DNA from: UBA11400 sp964550435
Lineage (GTDB): Bacteria; Bacteroidota; Rhodothermia; Balneolales; HLUCCA01
DNA: 45,453 nt
NCBI GenBank assembly: GCA_964550435.1
Contig: CAZJZI010000015.1
Coordinates: 1 to 45,453 of the forward strand
Reading direction: 5' to 3'
Below the pieces are notes generated by a model. The model was not told where the DNA came from. It ran no database searches and was given only the letters and a program-made list of their open reading frames with translations. Made by a program: the position numbers and the translations under genes. Positions 25,831-36,267 of the stretch are shown piece after piece. Each line of letters starts with the position of its first letter. Position 1 is the first letter of the stretch.

Positions 25831-27252
25831 CTATTTCCCTTCATTAGTGCCAGACATGATGGCGGTGAACGCTTCACCGTACTTGTATATATCTCCGGCA
25901 CCCATTGTGATCACAATATCACCCGACTGAACCAAGTGGCTCAATTTCTCGGGCAGTTCGTTTTTATTGGAGATGTACTGTACTGTTTTATGACCAAATG
26001 ATGATGCATCTTTGGCAATCAGATTGCCGTCAACTCCTTCAATTGGTTTTTCTCTGGATGGATACACATCTGTGACCACCAGAACATCTGCATCAAAGAA
26101 CGACATACCAAACTCCTCATGGAGTTGCTGTGTTCTGGAATACAAGTGTGGCTGAAATACTGCCACAATCCTGCGATCGGGCCACCCTTTCCTGGCTGCC
26201 TGAAGTGTTGCTTTGACTTCGGTCGGATGATGTGCATAATCATCTACCACCATTAGTTTATCGGTATCGTACTTGACCTGGAAACGACGGAATACACCCG
26301 AGAAGCGTGCGATTCCTTCACGGATTCTCTCAAAAGGCATACCAAGTTCGAGCCCGACTCCGATAGCAGCGAGGGCATTTCTGACGTTGTGCTCACCTGG
26401 GGCGTTAAGTGTTACCTGACCCAGAACGGTTTCTCCAAAAACCACTGTAAACTCGGATTTCATCGCTGAACTGTCGATTTTTACTGCTCGAAGTACAGCT
26501 TGAGGTGTTAATCCATACGTGAGGATTCTTTTCTTGATCCTTGGAATCACACTCCGAACGTTTGGATCATCTAGGCACACGATAGCAGCACCGTAGAACG
26601 GGATCTTATTTGCGAATTCTACGAAGGTGTCCTTAATGTCATCTTCATCACGATAAATATCCAGGTGCTCGACGTCAATATTTGTGATTACAGTTATCGA
26701 TGGGGACAGCCTCAGGAAGGTTCTGTCATACTCATCTGCTTCAACTATGAAAATGTCCCCGGTGCCTACAACTGCATTGGTCTTGTCGAAGCTGTGCACA
26801 CGTCCACCTACAATAATGGTCGGGTCGAACTCACCTGATTGCACAACGAGCCCGGTCATAGTGGTTGTCGTCGTTTTCCCGTGAGTACCTGCAATAGCAA
26901 TTCCGTATTTCATGCGCATAAGTTCTGAAAGCATTTCAGAACGCTTGATAACAGGAATCTTTCTCTCCAATGCTGCCGCTGTTTCGACGTTTTCTTCGGC
27001 TTTAACAGCTGATGTATACACCACCACATCTGCACCTTCAATATTTTCAGCTTTATGACCTTGGTATATTGTTGCACCCAGTTTTTCAAGACGCTCAGTC
27101 GTTTCACTGAGGGCACCGTCAGACCCCGACACTTTGAATCCACGCAGCAACAGAATCTCGGCCATACCGCTCATTCCAATACCTCCAATTCCCACCATAT
27201 GCAGGTGTTTGGTAGCGCCAAAAAGTGGTTGTGATTGTATTTGCTTAGACAT
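25831..27252 (-). CDS. murC: UDP-N-acetylmuramate--L-alanine ligase
   Basis: The 473-residue Mur ligase adds L-Ala to UDP-MurNAc in the cytosol. It has the UDP-binding N-terminal domain (HMVGIGGIGMSGMAEIL), the ATP loop AGTHGKTTTTTMTG (about residues 115-128; the GTHGKT form is MurC-specific), VEADEYDRTFL, and the C-terminal DDYAHHPTEVKATLQAAR and FQPHLYSRT blocks. Its first codons overlap the end of murG by 8 bases. Length is normal. Confidence 0.97.
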   Translation of the reverse strand: MSKQIQSQPLFGATKHLHMVGIGGIGMSGMAEILLLRGFKVSGSDGALSETTERLEKLGATIYQGHKAENIEGADVVVYTSAVKAEENVETAAALERKIPVIKRSEMLSELMRMKYGIAIAGTHGKTTTTTMTGLVVQSGEFDPTIIVGGRVHSFDKTNAVVGTGDIFIVEADEYDRTFLRLSPSITVITNIDVEHLDIYRDEDDIKDTFVEFANKIPFYGAAIVCLDDPNVRSVIPRIKKRILTYGLTPQAVLRAVKIDSSAMKSEFTVVFGETVLGQVTLNAPGEHNVRNALAAIGVGLELGMPFERIREGIARFSGVFRRFQVKYDTDKLMVVDDYAHHPTEVKATLQAARKGWPDRRIVAVFQPHLYSRTQQLHEEFGMSFFDADVLVVTDVYPSREKPIEGVDGNLIAKDASSFGHKTVQYISNKNELPEKLSHLVQSGDIVITMGAGDIYKYGEAFTAIMSGTNEGK

Positions 27253-28372
27253 GGGAAGTAGATTCTGGATGCGTGAGGGTTATAATTTCGGTAGCAATTT
27301 GTTCGTCTGCGTTTGGATGAGCCATTTGTAAAGCTTTCTGACTCATTTCGGTTAGTTTTTGGTCATCGTTAATGACACTTGCAATGGATTTGGACAGTTT
27401 TCCATCCAATTCGGCATCGCCAAGTACTTCAGCGGCTCCGTTTTTGGAGATGGACTCGGCGTTGTGACGCTGATGATCTCCGGCAACGTGTGGAGATGGA
27501 ACCAGAATGCTTGGTTTACCGAGGACCAATAGCTCGGCAATGGTACCGGCACCAGATCGACATACGACCAGATCTGACAATGCGTAGGTGTCGGGCATCG
27601 AATCGATGAAAGCCATCAATCTTAGGTTTGGATATCGGGATTGGTCAATTCTGGTCATGATGTCGCCCAAATATCGCTTACCACATTGCCAGATGATTTG
27701 TAAGTGAAGTTCATTATGTAGGTAATCGATATGCTTAACCATCGCTTCATTAATAGCTTTGGCACCGCCACTTCCCCCCATTACCAGCACAGTTTTTCTG
27801 TCAGTTCTGAAATTGTAGACTGAAACTGCAGCCGTTGTATTTCCCCTGCCAATGTCATTTCTGACCGGATTTCCAAACAGCCGGACTTTTTTAATCGGAA
27901 AATGATTTGCAGCATCTTCGAATGCCGTGAATATTCGGGTAGCTTTTTGCCCCAACAAGCGATTGGTCACACCTGGGTAGCTGTTCTGTTCCTGAAGCAT
28001 CAATGGCTTGCCTCTCCAGCCCGCAATTCGTCCAATCGGACCCGATACGTAACCGCCACAACAGATCACCACGTGTGGATTCATTTTCCTGATTATCCGC
28101 ATGCTTTGTCCAATTGCGGTAATTAATTTGACCGGGAACAATAGATTCTTTACTGTAAACTTGCGATGGAATCCACTGATCCAAATAGGCAGAATCTGGT
28201 AACCCGCCCTTGGAACAGCATCCCATTCCATATGATCGCGTGTTCCTACAAATGTAATCTCGCATTGGGGCACCTGACGTCTGATGGCATCGGCAATAGC
28301 GATAGCAGGGTAGACGTGTCCACCTGTTCCGCCAGCAGCAATCAAAACACGATATGTTGTGGTGTTACCCAT
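27245..28372 (-). CDS. murG: UDP-GlcNAc:undecaprenyl-PP-MurNAc-pentapeptide GlcNAc transferase
   Basis: The 375-residue GT-B enzyme converts lipid I to lipid II at the inner face of the membrane. It carries the G-loops AAGGTGGHVYPAIAIAD (about 10-26) and VMGGSGGAKAIN, and the donor-sugar site SDLVVCRSGAGTIAELLVLGKPSILVP. It starts on the first base of the ftsW stop triplet and overlaps murC by 8 bases. Length is normal for MurG. Confidence 0.97.
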   Translation of the reverse strand: MGNTTTYRVLIAAGGTGGHVYPAIAIADAIRRQVPQCEITFVGTRDHMEWDAVPRAGYQILPIWISGFHRKFTVKNLLFPVKLITAIGQSMRIIRKMNPHVVICCGGYVSGPIGRIAGWRGKPLMLQEQNSYPGVTNRLLGQKATRIFTAFEDAANHFPIKKVRLFGNPVRNDIGRGNTTAAVSVYNFRTDRKTVLVMGGSGGAKAINEAMVKHIDYLHNELHLQIIWQCGKRYLGDIMTRIDQSRYPNLRLMAFIDSMPDTYALSDLVVCRSGAGTIAELLVLGKPSILVPSPHVAGDHQRHNAESISKNGAAEVLGDAELDGKLSKSIASVINDDQKLTEMSQKALQMAHPNADEQIATEIITLTHPESTSHV

Positions 28373-29565
28373 TAGAACAGATTCTTCTTAGGTGTTGCGT
28401 TCTTCTTTGAAATATTGAGTACCGTACCGATCATGAGTCCTGAAAACAGCATGCTTGAACCACCGTAGCTCACAAATGGCATCGGAAGCCCGGTCACAGG
28501 AAACAGTCCAGTGGCTACTGCAGCGTTCACAAATCCGTAACTGACAAACGCCAGTGTAAAAATGGTAGCTAGTAGTTGAGCTGATAATGTGCCCGCATTT
28601 CTGGCCACGTAGACAATTCCACGGATCAAAATCAGGGTGTACAATATCAGAATGAGACCTGCCCCCACGAGACCATATTCTTCGGCGATAATAGCATAAA
28701 TGAAATCGTTATAGGGTGCCGGAAGGAAATCACGCTGAGCAGACTTGCCGATTCCTACTCCGAAAATCTGTCCACGAGCAATCGCAATATGTGCCTGTTG
28801 CGACTGATATCCGGCACCTGCATCGAGTTCGTCACTGTTTATCTTAATCACCTGATCCACGTAGTTGGTTATCCTTGAAACCCTAGCATCTGATGTCATT
28901 ACAAGCGCTGATCCGCCAAGAACTCCGATTAGCACCATGGTTCCCAAGTGAAGTTTACTCACGCCACCAATAAACATCAGAACCACACACAACATCATGA
29001 GTACGCCTGCGCTCGAAAAGTCCTCAATACCAATTAATCCACAGGTGATCACTATATACACCATCATCGGGACAAACGCTTTCGAAAAGGACTTGATGGT
29101 TCCAGCCATTACTTTTCGCTCAACCATCACGGTTAAGTGTATGAGCAAAGCAACCAACGCCATTGACGATGGCTGAAACGAGAATCCTCCGACGTTTATA
29201 AACCTTCTTGCGCCCCAAACTTCAGCTCCCGAGACAGCAACAACTATTAGTAGTACCCAACTAATTAAAAGCAGAGGGAAACTCAGTTTCATTACGATTC
29301 GATAGTTGATCTTCGAGAAAATCACCATCACAAAGAATGCAATCAGTAACTTGACCAGGTGACCAAGTACCAGGCTTTGTGCGGTGGTGTCCTTGAGTTC
29401 AGCGAAGTAAGCAATAGACGAAAACACAGCCAATACACCTCCAATAGCCAGCATCACAACGCTGACAAGAATCCAACGGTCACTATAACCGGAGCGTCCC
29501 TGAACTTCGTCACCCGAGGTGTCGACAATCAGTTTCGTTGGATCTGTAATTGATGGGAGAACCAT
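28372..29565 (-). CDS. ftsW: SEDS-family septal glycosyltransferase FtsW
   Basis: The 397-residue polytopic protein of the SEDS family has about ten membrane segments. Motifs: GGFSFQPSSMALVALLIH, GIEDFSSAGVLMM, GIGKSAQRDFLPAPYNDFIYAIIAEEYG (the large extracytoplasmic loop) and PFVSYGGSSML near the end. It polymerises glycan from lipid II with the transpeptidase FtsI. Residues 1-35 form an unusual soluble N-terminal tail for the family. It lies 15 bases after murD and overlaps the murG start. Confidence 0.96.
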   Translation of the reverse strand: MVLPSITDPTKLIVDTSGDEVQGRSGYSDRWILVSVVMLAIGGVLAVFSSIAYFAELKDTTAQSLVLGHLVKLLIAFFVMVIFSKINYRIVMKLSFPLLLISWVLLIVVAVSGAEVWGARRFINVGGFSFQPSSMALVALLIHLTVMVERKVMAGTIKSFSKAFVPMMVYIVITCGLIGIEDFSSAGVLMMLCVVLMFIGGVSKLHLGTMVLIGVLGGSALVMTSDARVSRITNYVDQVIKINSDELDAGAGYQSQQAHIAIARGQIFGVGIGKSAQRDFLPAPYNDFIYAIIAEEYGLVGAGLILILYTLILIRGIVYVARNAGTLSAQLLATIFTLAFVSYGFVNAAVATGLFPVTGLPMPFVSYGGSSMLFSGLMIGTVLNISKKNATPKKNLF

Positions 29566-29580
29566 GATTGGTAGGGTACC

Positions 29581-30942
29581 TTAAAGTTGATTAACGAATT
29601 TTTTAAATTCAGAACCGCGGTGCTCGTAGTTCTCGAACATATCGAATGAGGCACATGCAGGACTTAAAAGCACAGTTTCTCCTCGTTTGGCAGCTTTTTT
29701 GGATACCCTGACCGCTTCTTCCATAGAACCAGCTTCAATCAGATATGGAACATGCTCACCGAGCTGATTGATGACAGCTTGCTTGCCCTCTCCGATTGCT
29801 ACGATGGTGTGGACTTTCTGACGGATTTGTTCAACCAACTCCGAGTAATCATTACCTTTGTCGCGTCCACCAAGAATCAAAACCACCGGTACCTTCATGC
29901 TTTCCAATGCATACCAAACAGCATTTACATTCGTGGCTTTGCTATCATTTACGAATCGAACACCTTCCAACTCGCGGACAAATTCAAGACGATGCTCAAC
30001 GCCTTCAAATCCCATCAAGCTATCTCGAATGGATTCGATTCGGATTTCGGCGGCCCGAGCTGCTAATGCAGTCGCCAGTCCATTGTGTAGATTATGGCGG
30101 CCTTTTAGTCCGATTTCTTCAATATGCATGAGATACTCCTTGTGGTTATCGGTGTTGAAATAAATCTTGTTGTCTTGTACAAAAATGCCTTCTGATACCT
30201 CGTTGGTAGAAGAAAAAGCCCAAAGACGAGGTTTGTCAGAACGATCAAAATGAGTTGGAATAAGTCGCTGAACTACTGGATCTTCATTCCAATAAATGAA
30301 GACATCTTGGTTTTTCTGATTCATACCAATGCGCATTTTCGACTTGGCATAATTCTCAAAATTGTACTGATATCGGTTGAGGTGGTCAGGAGTGATGTTC
30401 AGTAACAAGCTGATTGTTGGCCTGAAACTGTGGATGTGATCGAGTTGAAAACTGCTGACTTCCAGAATTGACCAATCGATATTGTTCGATCTACGCACCA
30501 GATCAGCATAAGCCACACCAATATTTCCACCTACATCAGCAAGAATACCAGCTGTTTGCCATAGATGTCCAAGCCAGGATGTAACCGTTGTTTTCCCATT
30601 ACTGCCTGTTACAGCAACGATTGGTTTATTGGAATACCAGCTTGTGGCTTCTATTTCTGAGTAGACCCCTTTATCTGGAGAGCTGAAGTACTGTACCAAA
30701 GGTGCTTCGTCTGGAACACCAGGGCTTACCACAGCAAAATCTGATTGTTTGGCTTTGTCTGAATGTCCCTGATGTTCAAATTCGATGCCTGCTTCACGCA
30801 AGATATCCTGGGTAACCGAGGATATGGCACCGTTATCGGATACAAACACCTTAGCCCCTCGCTCATTTAGCAACAATGCGGCGGCGACCCCACTTTTAGC
30901 GGCTCCAATAATGGTGATATGTTTGCCAGTGACGTCGATCAT
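29581..30942 (-). CDS. murD: UDP-N-acetylmuramoyl-L-alanine--D-glutamate ligase
   Basis: The 453-residue Mur ligase adds D-Glu. The N-terminal Rossmann part has ITIIGAAKSGVAAALLLNERGA, the ATP loop is VAVTGSNGKTTVTSWL (about 107-122), then LEVSSFQLD, ITPDHLNRY, and the C-terminal FVNDSKATNVNAVWYAL and LSPACASFDMFENYEHRG. These are the MurD-specific blocks. It overlaps the mraY stop by 4 bases. Confidence 0.97.
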   Translation of the reverse strand: MIDVTGKHITIIGAAKSGVAAALLLNERGAKVFVSDNGAISSVTQDILREAGIEFEHQGHSDKAKQSDFAVVSPGVPDEAPLVQYFSSPDKGVYSEIEATSWYSNKPIVAVTGSNGKTTVTSWLGHLWQTAGILADVGGNIGVAYADLVRRSNNIDWSILEVSSFQLDHIHSFRPTISLLLNITPDHLNRYQYNFENYAKSKMRIGMNQKNQDVFIYWNEDPVVQRLIPTHFDRSDKPRLWAFSSTNEVSEGIFVQDNKIYFNTDNHKEYLMHIEEIGLKGRHNLHNGLATALAARAAEIRIESIRDSLMGFEGVEHRLEFVRELEGVRFVNDSKATNVNAVWYALESMKVPVVLILGGRDKGNDYSELVEQIRQKVHTIVAIGEGKQAVINQLGEHVPYLIEAGSMEEAVRVSKKAAKRGETVLLSPACASFDMFENYEHRGSEFKKFVNQL

Positions 30943-32075
30943 CGAAGTTTGAGGGTAATAATGGTAAAGAGTGCAAGCAGGATTGCAATAATCCAGAATC
31001 GGACTACAATTTTAGGCTCAGACCAACCTTTTTTCTCGAAATGGTGATGAATCGGAGCCATCAGAAACAGTCTTTTGCCTTCGCCACTGAAGCGCTTAGT
31101 GGCCTTGAAATAGGAGGTCTGAAGTATCACAGACATGGTTTCGACAAAAAATACTCCACACAAAATTGGTAGTAACAATTCTTTGTGGACCATCAGGGCA
31201 ACGGCTGCAATTGAGCCACCAAGTGCGAGTGAGCCGGTGTCACCCATAAAAACTTCCGCCGGATAGGTGTTATACCAGAGAAATCCAAAACAGGCACCGA
31301 CCAGGGCTGAACAGAATATGGTAAGTTCTCCGGTTCCGGGCAGATACATGATGTCTAGGAAGACAGAGAAGTCAATACGACCGGACACATAGGCCAAAAC
31401 AGCCAATGCTACGGCAGCAATAGCAGAAGTCCCCGCCGCAAGTCCGTCGAGACCATCGGTTAAATTGGCTGCATTACTGACTCCCGTTATCACAAAAATC
31501 ACAAATGGGAAAAAGAATACCCATCCCAGAGATTCTCCCCAAAAAGCATAATCGATATTAGTGTCTTTCAGGAATGGAACTGTACTGAGCGTATTGTAGG
31601 ATTCGAAATCCGGGTGAAAATACAGGAATGTGGCTACTACAAGACCCACAATTACCTGTCCGGCAATTTTCAATCGACCTGCGAGGCCTCGTTTGTCTTT
31701 TTTGATGATTTTCAGATAATCATCTATAAAGCCTACCATTCCAAGTGCAACGGTAACGAAGACAATCGGAATCATGTATGGGTTCATCGGGTTCATCCAC
31801 AATAAAGCGGGGACCACAGTACTCAATATGATTATTATTCCACCCATACTTGGTGTTCCGGCTTTGGATAAATGATTATCCAGCCCGATTCCAGTCCGGA
31901 TGGTTTCACCAAGTTGCATGCGTTGTAACCACCGGATGATACGTTTACCAAAGACCAGACTCATAAACAGAGCGGTAATTGCTGCCAATGCACTCCGAAC
32001 AGAGATATAACCAAAGATTCCGAATCCGGGCGGTTCGAAGGTTCTTTCAAGTAAATCAAGTAACCAGTATAACAT
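30939..32075 (-). CDS. mraY: Phospho-N-acetylmuramoyl-pentapeptide-transferase
   Basis: The 378-residue polytopic enzyme moves phospho-MurNAc-pentapeptide to undecaprenyl phosphate, making lipid I. Catalytic motifs: GMVGFIDDYLKIIKKDKRGL (DD pair), NAANLTDGLDGLAAG, EVFMGDTGSLALGG and the C-terminal APIHHHFEKKGWSE. About ten membrane segments are seen. It starts at the last base of the murE stop. In many bacteria murF would lie between murE and mraY; here it does not. Confidence 0.97.
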   Translation of the reverse strand: MLYWLLDLLERTFEPPGFGIFGYISVRSALAAITALFMSLVFGKRIIRWLQRMQLGETIRTGIGLDNHLSKAGTPSMGGIIIILSTVVPALLWMNPMNPYMIPIVFVTVALGMVGFIDDYLKIIKKDKRGLAGRLKIAGQVIVGLVVATFLYFHPDFESYNTLSTVPFLKDTNIDYAFWGESLGWVFFFPFVIFVITGVSNAANLTDGLDGLAAGTSAIAAVALAVLAYVSGRIDFSVFLDIMYLPGTGELTIFCSALVGACFGFLWYNTYPAEVFMGDTGSLALGGSIAAVALMVHKELLLPILCGVFFVETMSVILQTSYFKATKRFSGEGKRLFLMAPIHHHFEKKGWSEPKIVVRFWIIAILLALFTIITLKLR

Positions 32076-33652
32076 CAGTGCCCCTCCGGATTAATGGTTG
32101 CATATTTTCTGGAAAGAAGAGCTTCACGGGCAAGTTCACGATCGTCGAGATGATGTCTGATTCCACGGATTTCCTGGTAAGGTTCATGACCTTTTCCTGC
32201 AATAAGTACCAGACTATTGGATGGAGCTGTAAGAATCGCTTTTCTTATAGCCTCAGCCCGGTCGACTTCAACTTCAAACGGATACCCGGGAGTGAATCCG
32301 GTGCAAACTTCGGCTATAATTGCGTCCGGATCTTCAAAACGTGGGTTATCAGAGGTTACGATGGTTCGGTCGGCGATTTTCTCCGAGATTCCGGCCATAA
32401 CCGGACGCTTGGTGCGATCACGATTTCCGCCGCAACCGAATACACAAATAATCTCTTGATCCTCAGAACGAATTTCAGCTAAGGTCTCAAGTACATTCTG
32501 TAATGCATTTGGGGTGTGAGCATAGTCTACAAATACTGCAGGAAGGTTGTCACCTTCATCGATAACCATTCTTTCAAGTCGGCCAGCTGCTCCGGTTGCT
32601 TTAGCCAGACCTTTGGCTGCATCCCGAGCTGAAACTCCGGTTGCTACCAAAGCCAAAAATGCCTCTGCTACGTTGTAAGCATTGAATTTTCCAGTTAACG
32701 GTGACTCCAGGTAGATACCATCCATGTGGACCAAGAGTCCATTCTGATCCATAGTATGGATGTAGTAATCGTGGGAATTCAGCGTTAAGTCCCAAACTGT
32801 AGCCTGACAATCCTTGACCATGTGGGTAGCTTGTGGATCATCAACGTTCACAATTGCAGTCGCTTCTGAAGACAATTCATCAAACAAAATCTTCTTGGCA
32901 TCAGCATACCGCTCGAGGGTTTTGTGATAATCAAGATGGTCGTGCGTTAAGTTCGTGAATACTGCCACGTCGAAATTCAGTCCACGAGTACGTCCTTGTT
33001 CAAGTGCGTGTGATGAGACTTCCATGATGAAATGGGTACATCCGGACTCTACAGCCAGTTTCATATCATTGGCCAACTCTATTGCGCCCGGAGTGGTCAG
33101 TTTGCTTGAAATCTCTTTAGAACCGATGCGTTTGAGTACAGTGCCCAAAAGTGCAGCTGGAATCCCGAGATGATCTAAAACCTGCCAGATCAGCGTGGTA
33201 ACAGTAGTTTTGCCGTTTGTACCGGTCACTCCGATGAGTTTGAGCTCATGTTGTGGATTTCCAACGAATTCGAAAGCCAATGGAGCAAGGATTTCTCGGG
33301 TATCGTCGCAAACCAGCCAGGTAATGCCAAGAATTTCAAATAATTCGTGGAAATCTGATCCTTTGCCCAGGCTTTCACCAGATTCTACCCCACTATTGTC
33401 AACTATGGATCTGTTTTTCAGAATCTCAAGTTCTTCGTCAGTGGGAGATCGCTCGGCAACAATAACGGTAACTCCAGCCTGCAAGACAGACGCGATAAAG
33501 GCGTGACCATCTGCTTCGGATCCATGGACCGCTATGAAAGCATCGTTTGGGCCCGCAATTCTTGAGTCATCGATCAATCGGTGCAGCACTCCAGCCATCG
33601 GACCGTAGACTTTTTCTGGCTGTACGAAAGCTATGAGTCTTTCAATCGTCAT
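32075..33652 (-). CDS. murE: UDP-MurNAc-tripeptide synthetase, meso-DAP adding
   Basis: The 525-residue Mur ligase adds the third stem residue. It has GVTGTNGKTTVTTLIWQ (ATP loop), MEVSSHALEQGR, TNLTHDHLDYH and, in the C-terminal domain, TSDNPRFEDPD. The DNPR motif is the established signature for meso-diaminopimelate rather than lysine. The end has AGKGHEPYQEIRGI and DDRELARE. It overlaps the ftsI stop by 4 bases. Slightly longer than average, with an insertion of acidic residues around 85-110. Confidence 0.97.
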   Translation of the reverse strand: MTIERLIAFVQPEKVYGPMAGVLHRLIDDSRIAGPNDAFIAVHGSEADGHAFIASVLQAGVTVIVAERSPTDEELEILKNRSIVDNSGVESGESLGKGSDFHELFEILGITWLVCDDTREILAPLAFEFVGNPQHELKLIGVTGTNGKTTVTTLIWQVLDHLGIPAALLGTVLKRIGSKEISSKLTTPGAIELANDMKLAVESGCTHFIMEVSSHALEQGRTRGLNFDVAVFTNLTHDHLDYHKTLERYADAKKILFDELSSEATAIVNVDDPQATHMVKDCQATVWDLTLNSHDYYIHTMDQNGLLVHMDGIYLESPLTGKFNAYNVAEAFLALVATGVSARDAAKGLAKATGAAGRLERMVIDEGDNLPAVFVDYAHTPNALQNVLETLAEIRSEDQEIICVFGCGGNRDRTKRPVMAGISEKIADRTIVTSDNPRFEDPDAIIAEVCTGFTPGYPFEVEVDRAEAIRKAILTAPSNSLVLIAGKGHEPYQEIRGIRHHLDDRELAREALLSRKYATINPEGH

Positions 33653-35799
33653 GGCGTCCCCACAGTTGCAGTGGCTAATTCTTGCATGGATCGGGCACGA
33701 CCACGAATGGTAACTTCCTGACCTCGACGCAATCTCTCACCAGCTCTCGGGAATTGAGCGTACACTGTTCCCGAACCAATCATGTTAGGAATAAACCCAT
33801 ATTCGGTGAGGGTGGCTAACGCCTGGCGCATGCTTAGTCCAGTCAGATCTGGAACTGACTGAATCTCAGAAATATCTTCAGCAACAACATTTCCGCCGAG
33901 CGTTAAAATAACCTCAGATCCTCGTTCAACGCCCGTACCAGGAGTTTTGTCCTGACCAACAACCAGTGACCCAGTACCTTTAGTAGAGTAGTCAATTCCG
34001 ACTTCGTCGAGCAACTTTCGTGCAGCATCATATTGCAGACCGGCAAGAAGTGGGACTCTGCGTACTTGTTGGGTCAATACAGGTTCAACGATATCTCGTT
34101 GCATATTTTCGTCAAGGCTCATGATTCTGGATGTAATCTGACGGAACACAGGTCCTGAGACGTATCCACCATATATACTTGTACGTGGTTCATCCAACAA
34201 CACCATAACTACATATCGCGGCTGTGTAGTCGGATAAAATCCAATGAAAGATGCACGGTATCGGGCTCTATATTGACCGTCGATGTATTTCTGCGCAGTA
34301 CCCGTTTTCCCACCGATAGCGATGCCCTCGATTCTGGCGAATTCTGCTGTACCGTCTTCAGTCACAACGCCTTCAAAAGCAGGCATCAGTGTCTGGATGG
34401 TCTCTGGTTTGATTGCACGACGGATGCGGGTTGGCTGTGTTTTCTCGACCACATTACCATATTCATCAATGATTTCATCCACGATGTAGGGACGCATCAG
34501 GTACCCATCATTGGCAAAAGCCCCATATGCCATGACCATTTGAAGCGGAGTGACCTGAACTTCATATCCGATAGACATCCAAGGAAGAGTTACATTTGAC
34601 CAGTTGTGAGGACGCTGAACCCGTCCTTCTTCTTCACTGGTCAAATCGATTCCACTCGGTGTGCCAAAACCAAAATTGCGCGTGTACTGATAAAACGTGT
34701 CCTTTTTCAGGCGCATGGCGACCTCAGAAGTTGCGATATTCGACGATTTTTTTATAACATTGCTGAAATCCAATGTTCCAAGCGGATCGTGATCACGCAT
34801 GGCCTGGCCGTATATGATTTTAACTCCATTGTCCGGGGTGTTGAAGATCTCGTCCATTTTGACCGCACCTTGTTCAATCGCAGCAACTGCTGTAACCATT
34901 TTGAAGGTAGATCCCGGTTCAATCATGTCTGAAATAGCAAAATTCCGTCGGTTTTCGGAGTCGTTTGATGCCGGAGAGTTTGGATCATACGTCGGGTAAT
35001 TTGCCATCGCCTTGATAGCGCCTGTGCGTGGATCCATAACAATAGCAGTACCATGTTTAGCAAGTGACTTCTCAACACCTGCTCTGAGCTCTTCTTCGAC
35101 TATTGACTGGATGTGAGCATCAATAGTAGTTTTTAGCGAGTACCCATTACTTGGAAGTTTTCGTGGAGAACCCACCATGGCACGAATTCTTCCCATTCGG
35201 TCGCGCTGAACCTGCTGTTGACCGTCTTGTCCACGTAGTAAAGCATCATACTTCGCTTCCAGGCCCATCATACCACGTACTTCGTGATTAACATAACCAA
35301 TCACATGTGCGGCCAGCTGATCGTAATTGTATCGACGCTTGTAATGATCTTCCAGAATCACATTTCTTAGTCCAAGTGATTTAAGATCGTTATATGCATC
35401 CCTGCTAACAGCTCGTTCAAGAACAATATATCTTGCCTGACGACCAGCTTGTTGAATTTTTTGACGATACTCTCTTTCCGGCTGTCGAGTATGTTTTGCA
35501 AGTGTCGTCAAGATTTTACCAATATCTTCTGCTTTGGTATTAGGAACTCGGGGGTCGATGGCAACTGTGTAGGAAACATTGTTACTTACCAGAATCCGTC
35601 CCTTGGTATCCATGATCGATCCGCGTTGCGCTTCTATCGGTATCACATCAATAGCCTGATCGTCAAAAAGAGCCCTAAGTTTTGCACCTTCTACCAATTG
35701 AACCCGAATCAATTGCGCACCAATAGCAACCGGAAGCAATATCGCCATGCCCAGCACGAATAGTATTCGCTTTTTGGTCTGTTTGGTGGAATCTGACAT
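33649..35799 (-). CDS. ftsI: Septal transpeptidase FtsI (class B PBP) with two PASTA domains
   Basis: The 716-residue penicillin-binding protein has one N-terminal membrane segment (about 12-30) and a PBP dimer/pedestal domain (PIEAQRGSIMDTKGRILV). In the transpeptidase domain the active serine is near residue 297 in EPGSTFK, with SSN in KKSSNIA and KTGTAQ near 498. Two PASTA domains follow (about 575-633, VPLLAGLQYDAARKLLDE; about 640-705, VPDLTGLSMRQALATL), which can bind muropeptide or lipid II stems. It cross-links septal peptidoglycan with FtsW. It lies 39 bases after the ftsL-like gene. Confidence 0.96.
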   Translation of the reverse strand: MSDSTKQTKKRILFVLGMAILLPVAIGAQLIRVQLVEGAKLRALFDDQAIDVIPIEAQRGSIMDTKGRILVSNNVSYTVAIDPRVPNTKAEDIGKILTTLAKHTRQPEREYRQKIQQAGRQARYIVLERAVSRDAYNDLKSLGLRNVILEDHYKRRYNYDQLAAHVIGYVNHEVRGMMGLEAKYDALLRGQDGQQQVQRDRMGRIRAMVGSPRKLPSNGYSLKTTIDAHIQSIVEEELRAGVEKSLAKHGTAIVMDPRTGAIKAMANYPTYDPNSPASNDSENRRNFAISDMIEPGSTFKMVTAVAAIEQGAVKMDEIFNTPDNGVKIIYGQAMRDHDPLGTLDFSNVIKKSSNIATSEVAMRLKKDTFYQYTRNFGFGTPSGIDLTSEEEGRVQRPHNWSNVTLPWMSIGYEVQVTPLQMVMAYGAFANDGYLMRPYIVDEIIDEYGNVVEKTQPTRIRRAIKPETIQTLMPAFEGVVTEDGTAEFARIEGIAIGGKTGTAQKYIDGQYRARYRASFIGFYPTTQPRYVVMVLLDEPRTSIYGGYVSGPVFRQITSRIMSLDENMQRDIVEPVLTQQVRRVPLLAGLQYDAARKLLDEVGIDYSTKGTGSLVVGQDKTPGTGVERGSEVILTLGGNVVAEDISEIQSVPDLTGLSMRQALATLTEYGFIPNMIGSGTVYAQFPRAGERLRRGQEVTIRGRARSMQELATATVGTP

Positions 35800-35838
35800 C
35801 GTATTGACGCGTGAGTTAAAGGGTTGCTAACTGTTTAC

Positions 35839-36267
35839 TTATGGGTTTCTGGTTAAAAGATTGTCGGCGGGTCCGCCGTCAACGAGTCCAATTTGTCGTG
35901 CACGCTGATATACATCAGCCGGGCCTGTCATACGCTCGTAAGTGAGCTGAGTATTATGTTGATCCAGTCTTACCTGTTCATATTGAGTTCGGAGTCGGAG
36001 TACTTCAGCATTTAGGTTTTGCATATAAAACACATGACTGATGTACAAATAACCCAAAACTCCTATGATCAGGGAACCAACTATCATTTTTGCTGGAGTA
36101 ATACTGGCTAGTGCTTTTTTTAGTGCTGCATCTTCGCCTGTAAGTCCGGGAATAAGTTTCGGATCGTTAAGTTTTTCCTGTAACAATGGTTTCTTGATCC
36201 GTTTGCCCATACTCGTTGGAGCAACCTTCATTTCCTGATCCGGGTTAAATGATCTTCCTACTGTCAT
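35839..36267 (-). CDS. ftsL: FtsL-like divisome protein
   Basis: The 142-residue bitopic protein has a basic cytoplasmic tail of about 55 residues, a membrane segment (MIVGSLIIGVLGYLYISHVF) and a short coiled coil (MQNLNAEVLRLRTQYEQVRLDQ). FtsL sequences are poorly conserved; the call rests on this layout and on the position between rsmH (4-base overlap) and ftsI, which is the classic ftsL slot. It should bridge FtsQ/FtsB and FtsW/FtsI. Confidence 0.82.
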   Translation of the reverse strand: MTVGRSFNPDQEMKVAPTSMGKRIKKPLLQEKLNDPKLIPGLTGEDAALKKALASITPAKMIVGSLIIGVLGYLYISHVFYMQNLNAEVLRLRTQYEQVRLDQHNTQLTYERMTGPADVYQRARQIGLVDGGPADNLLTRNP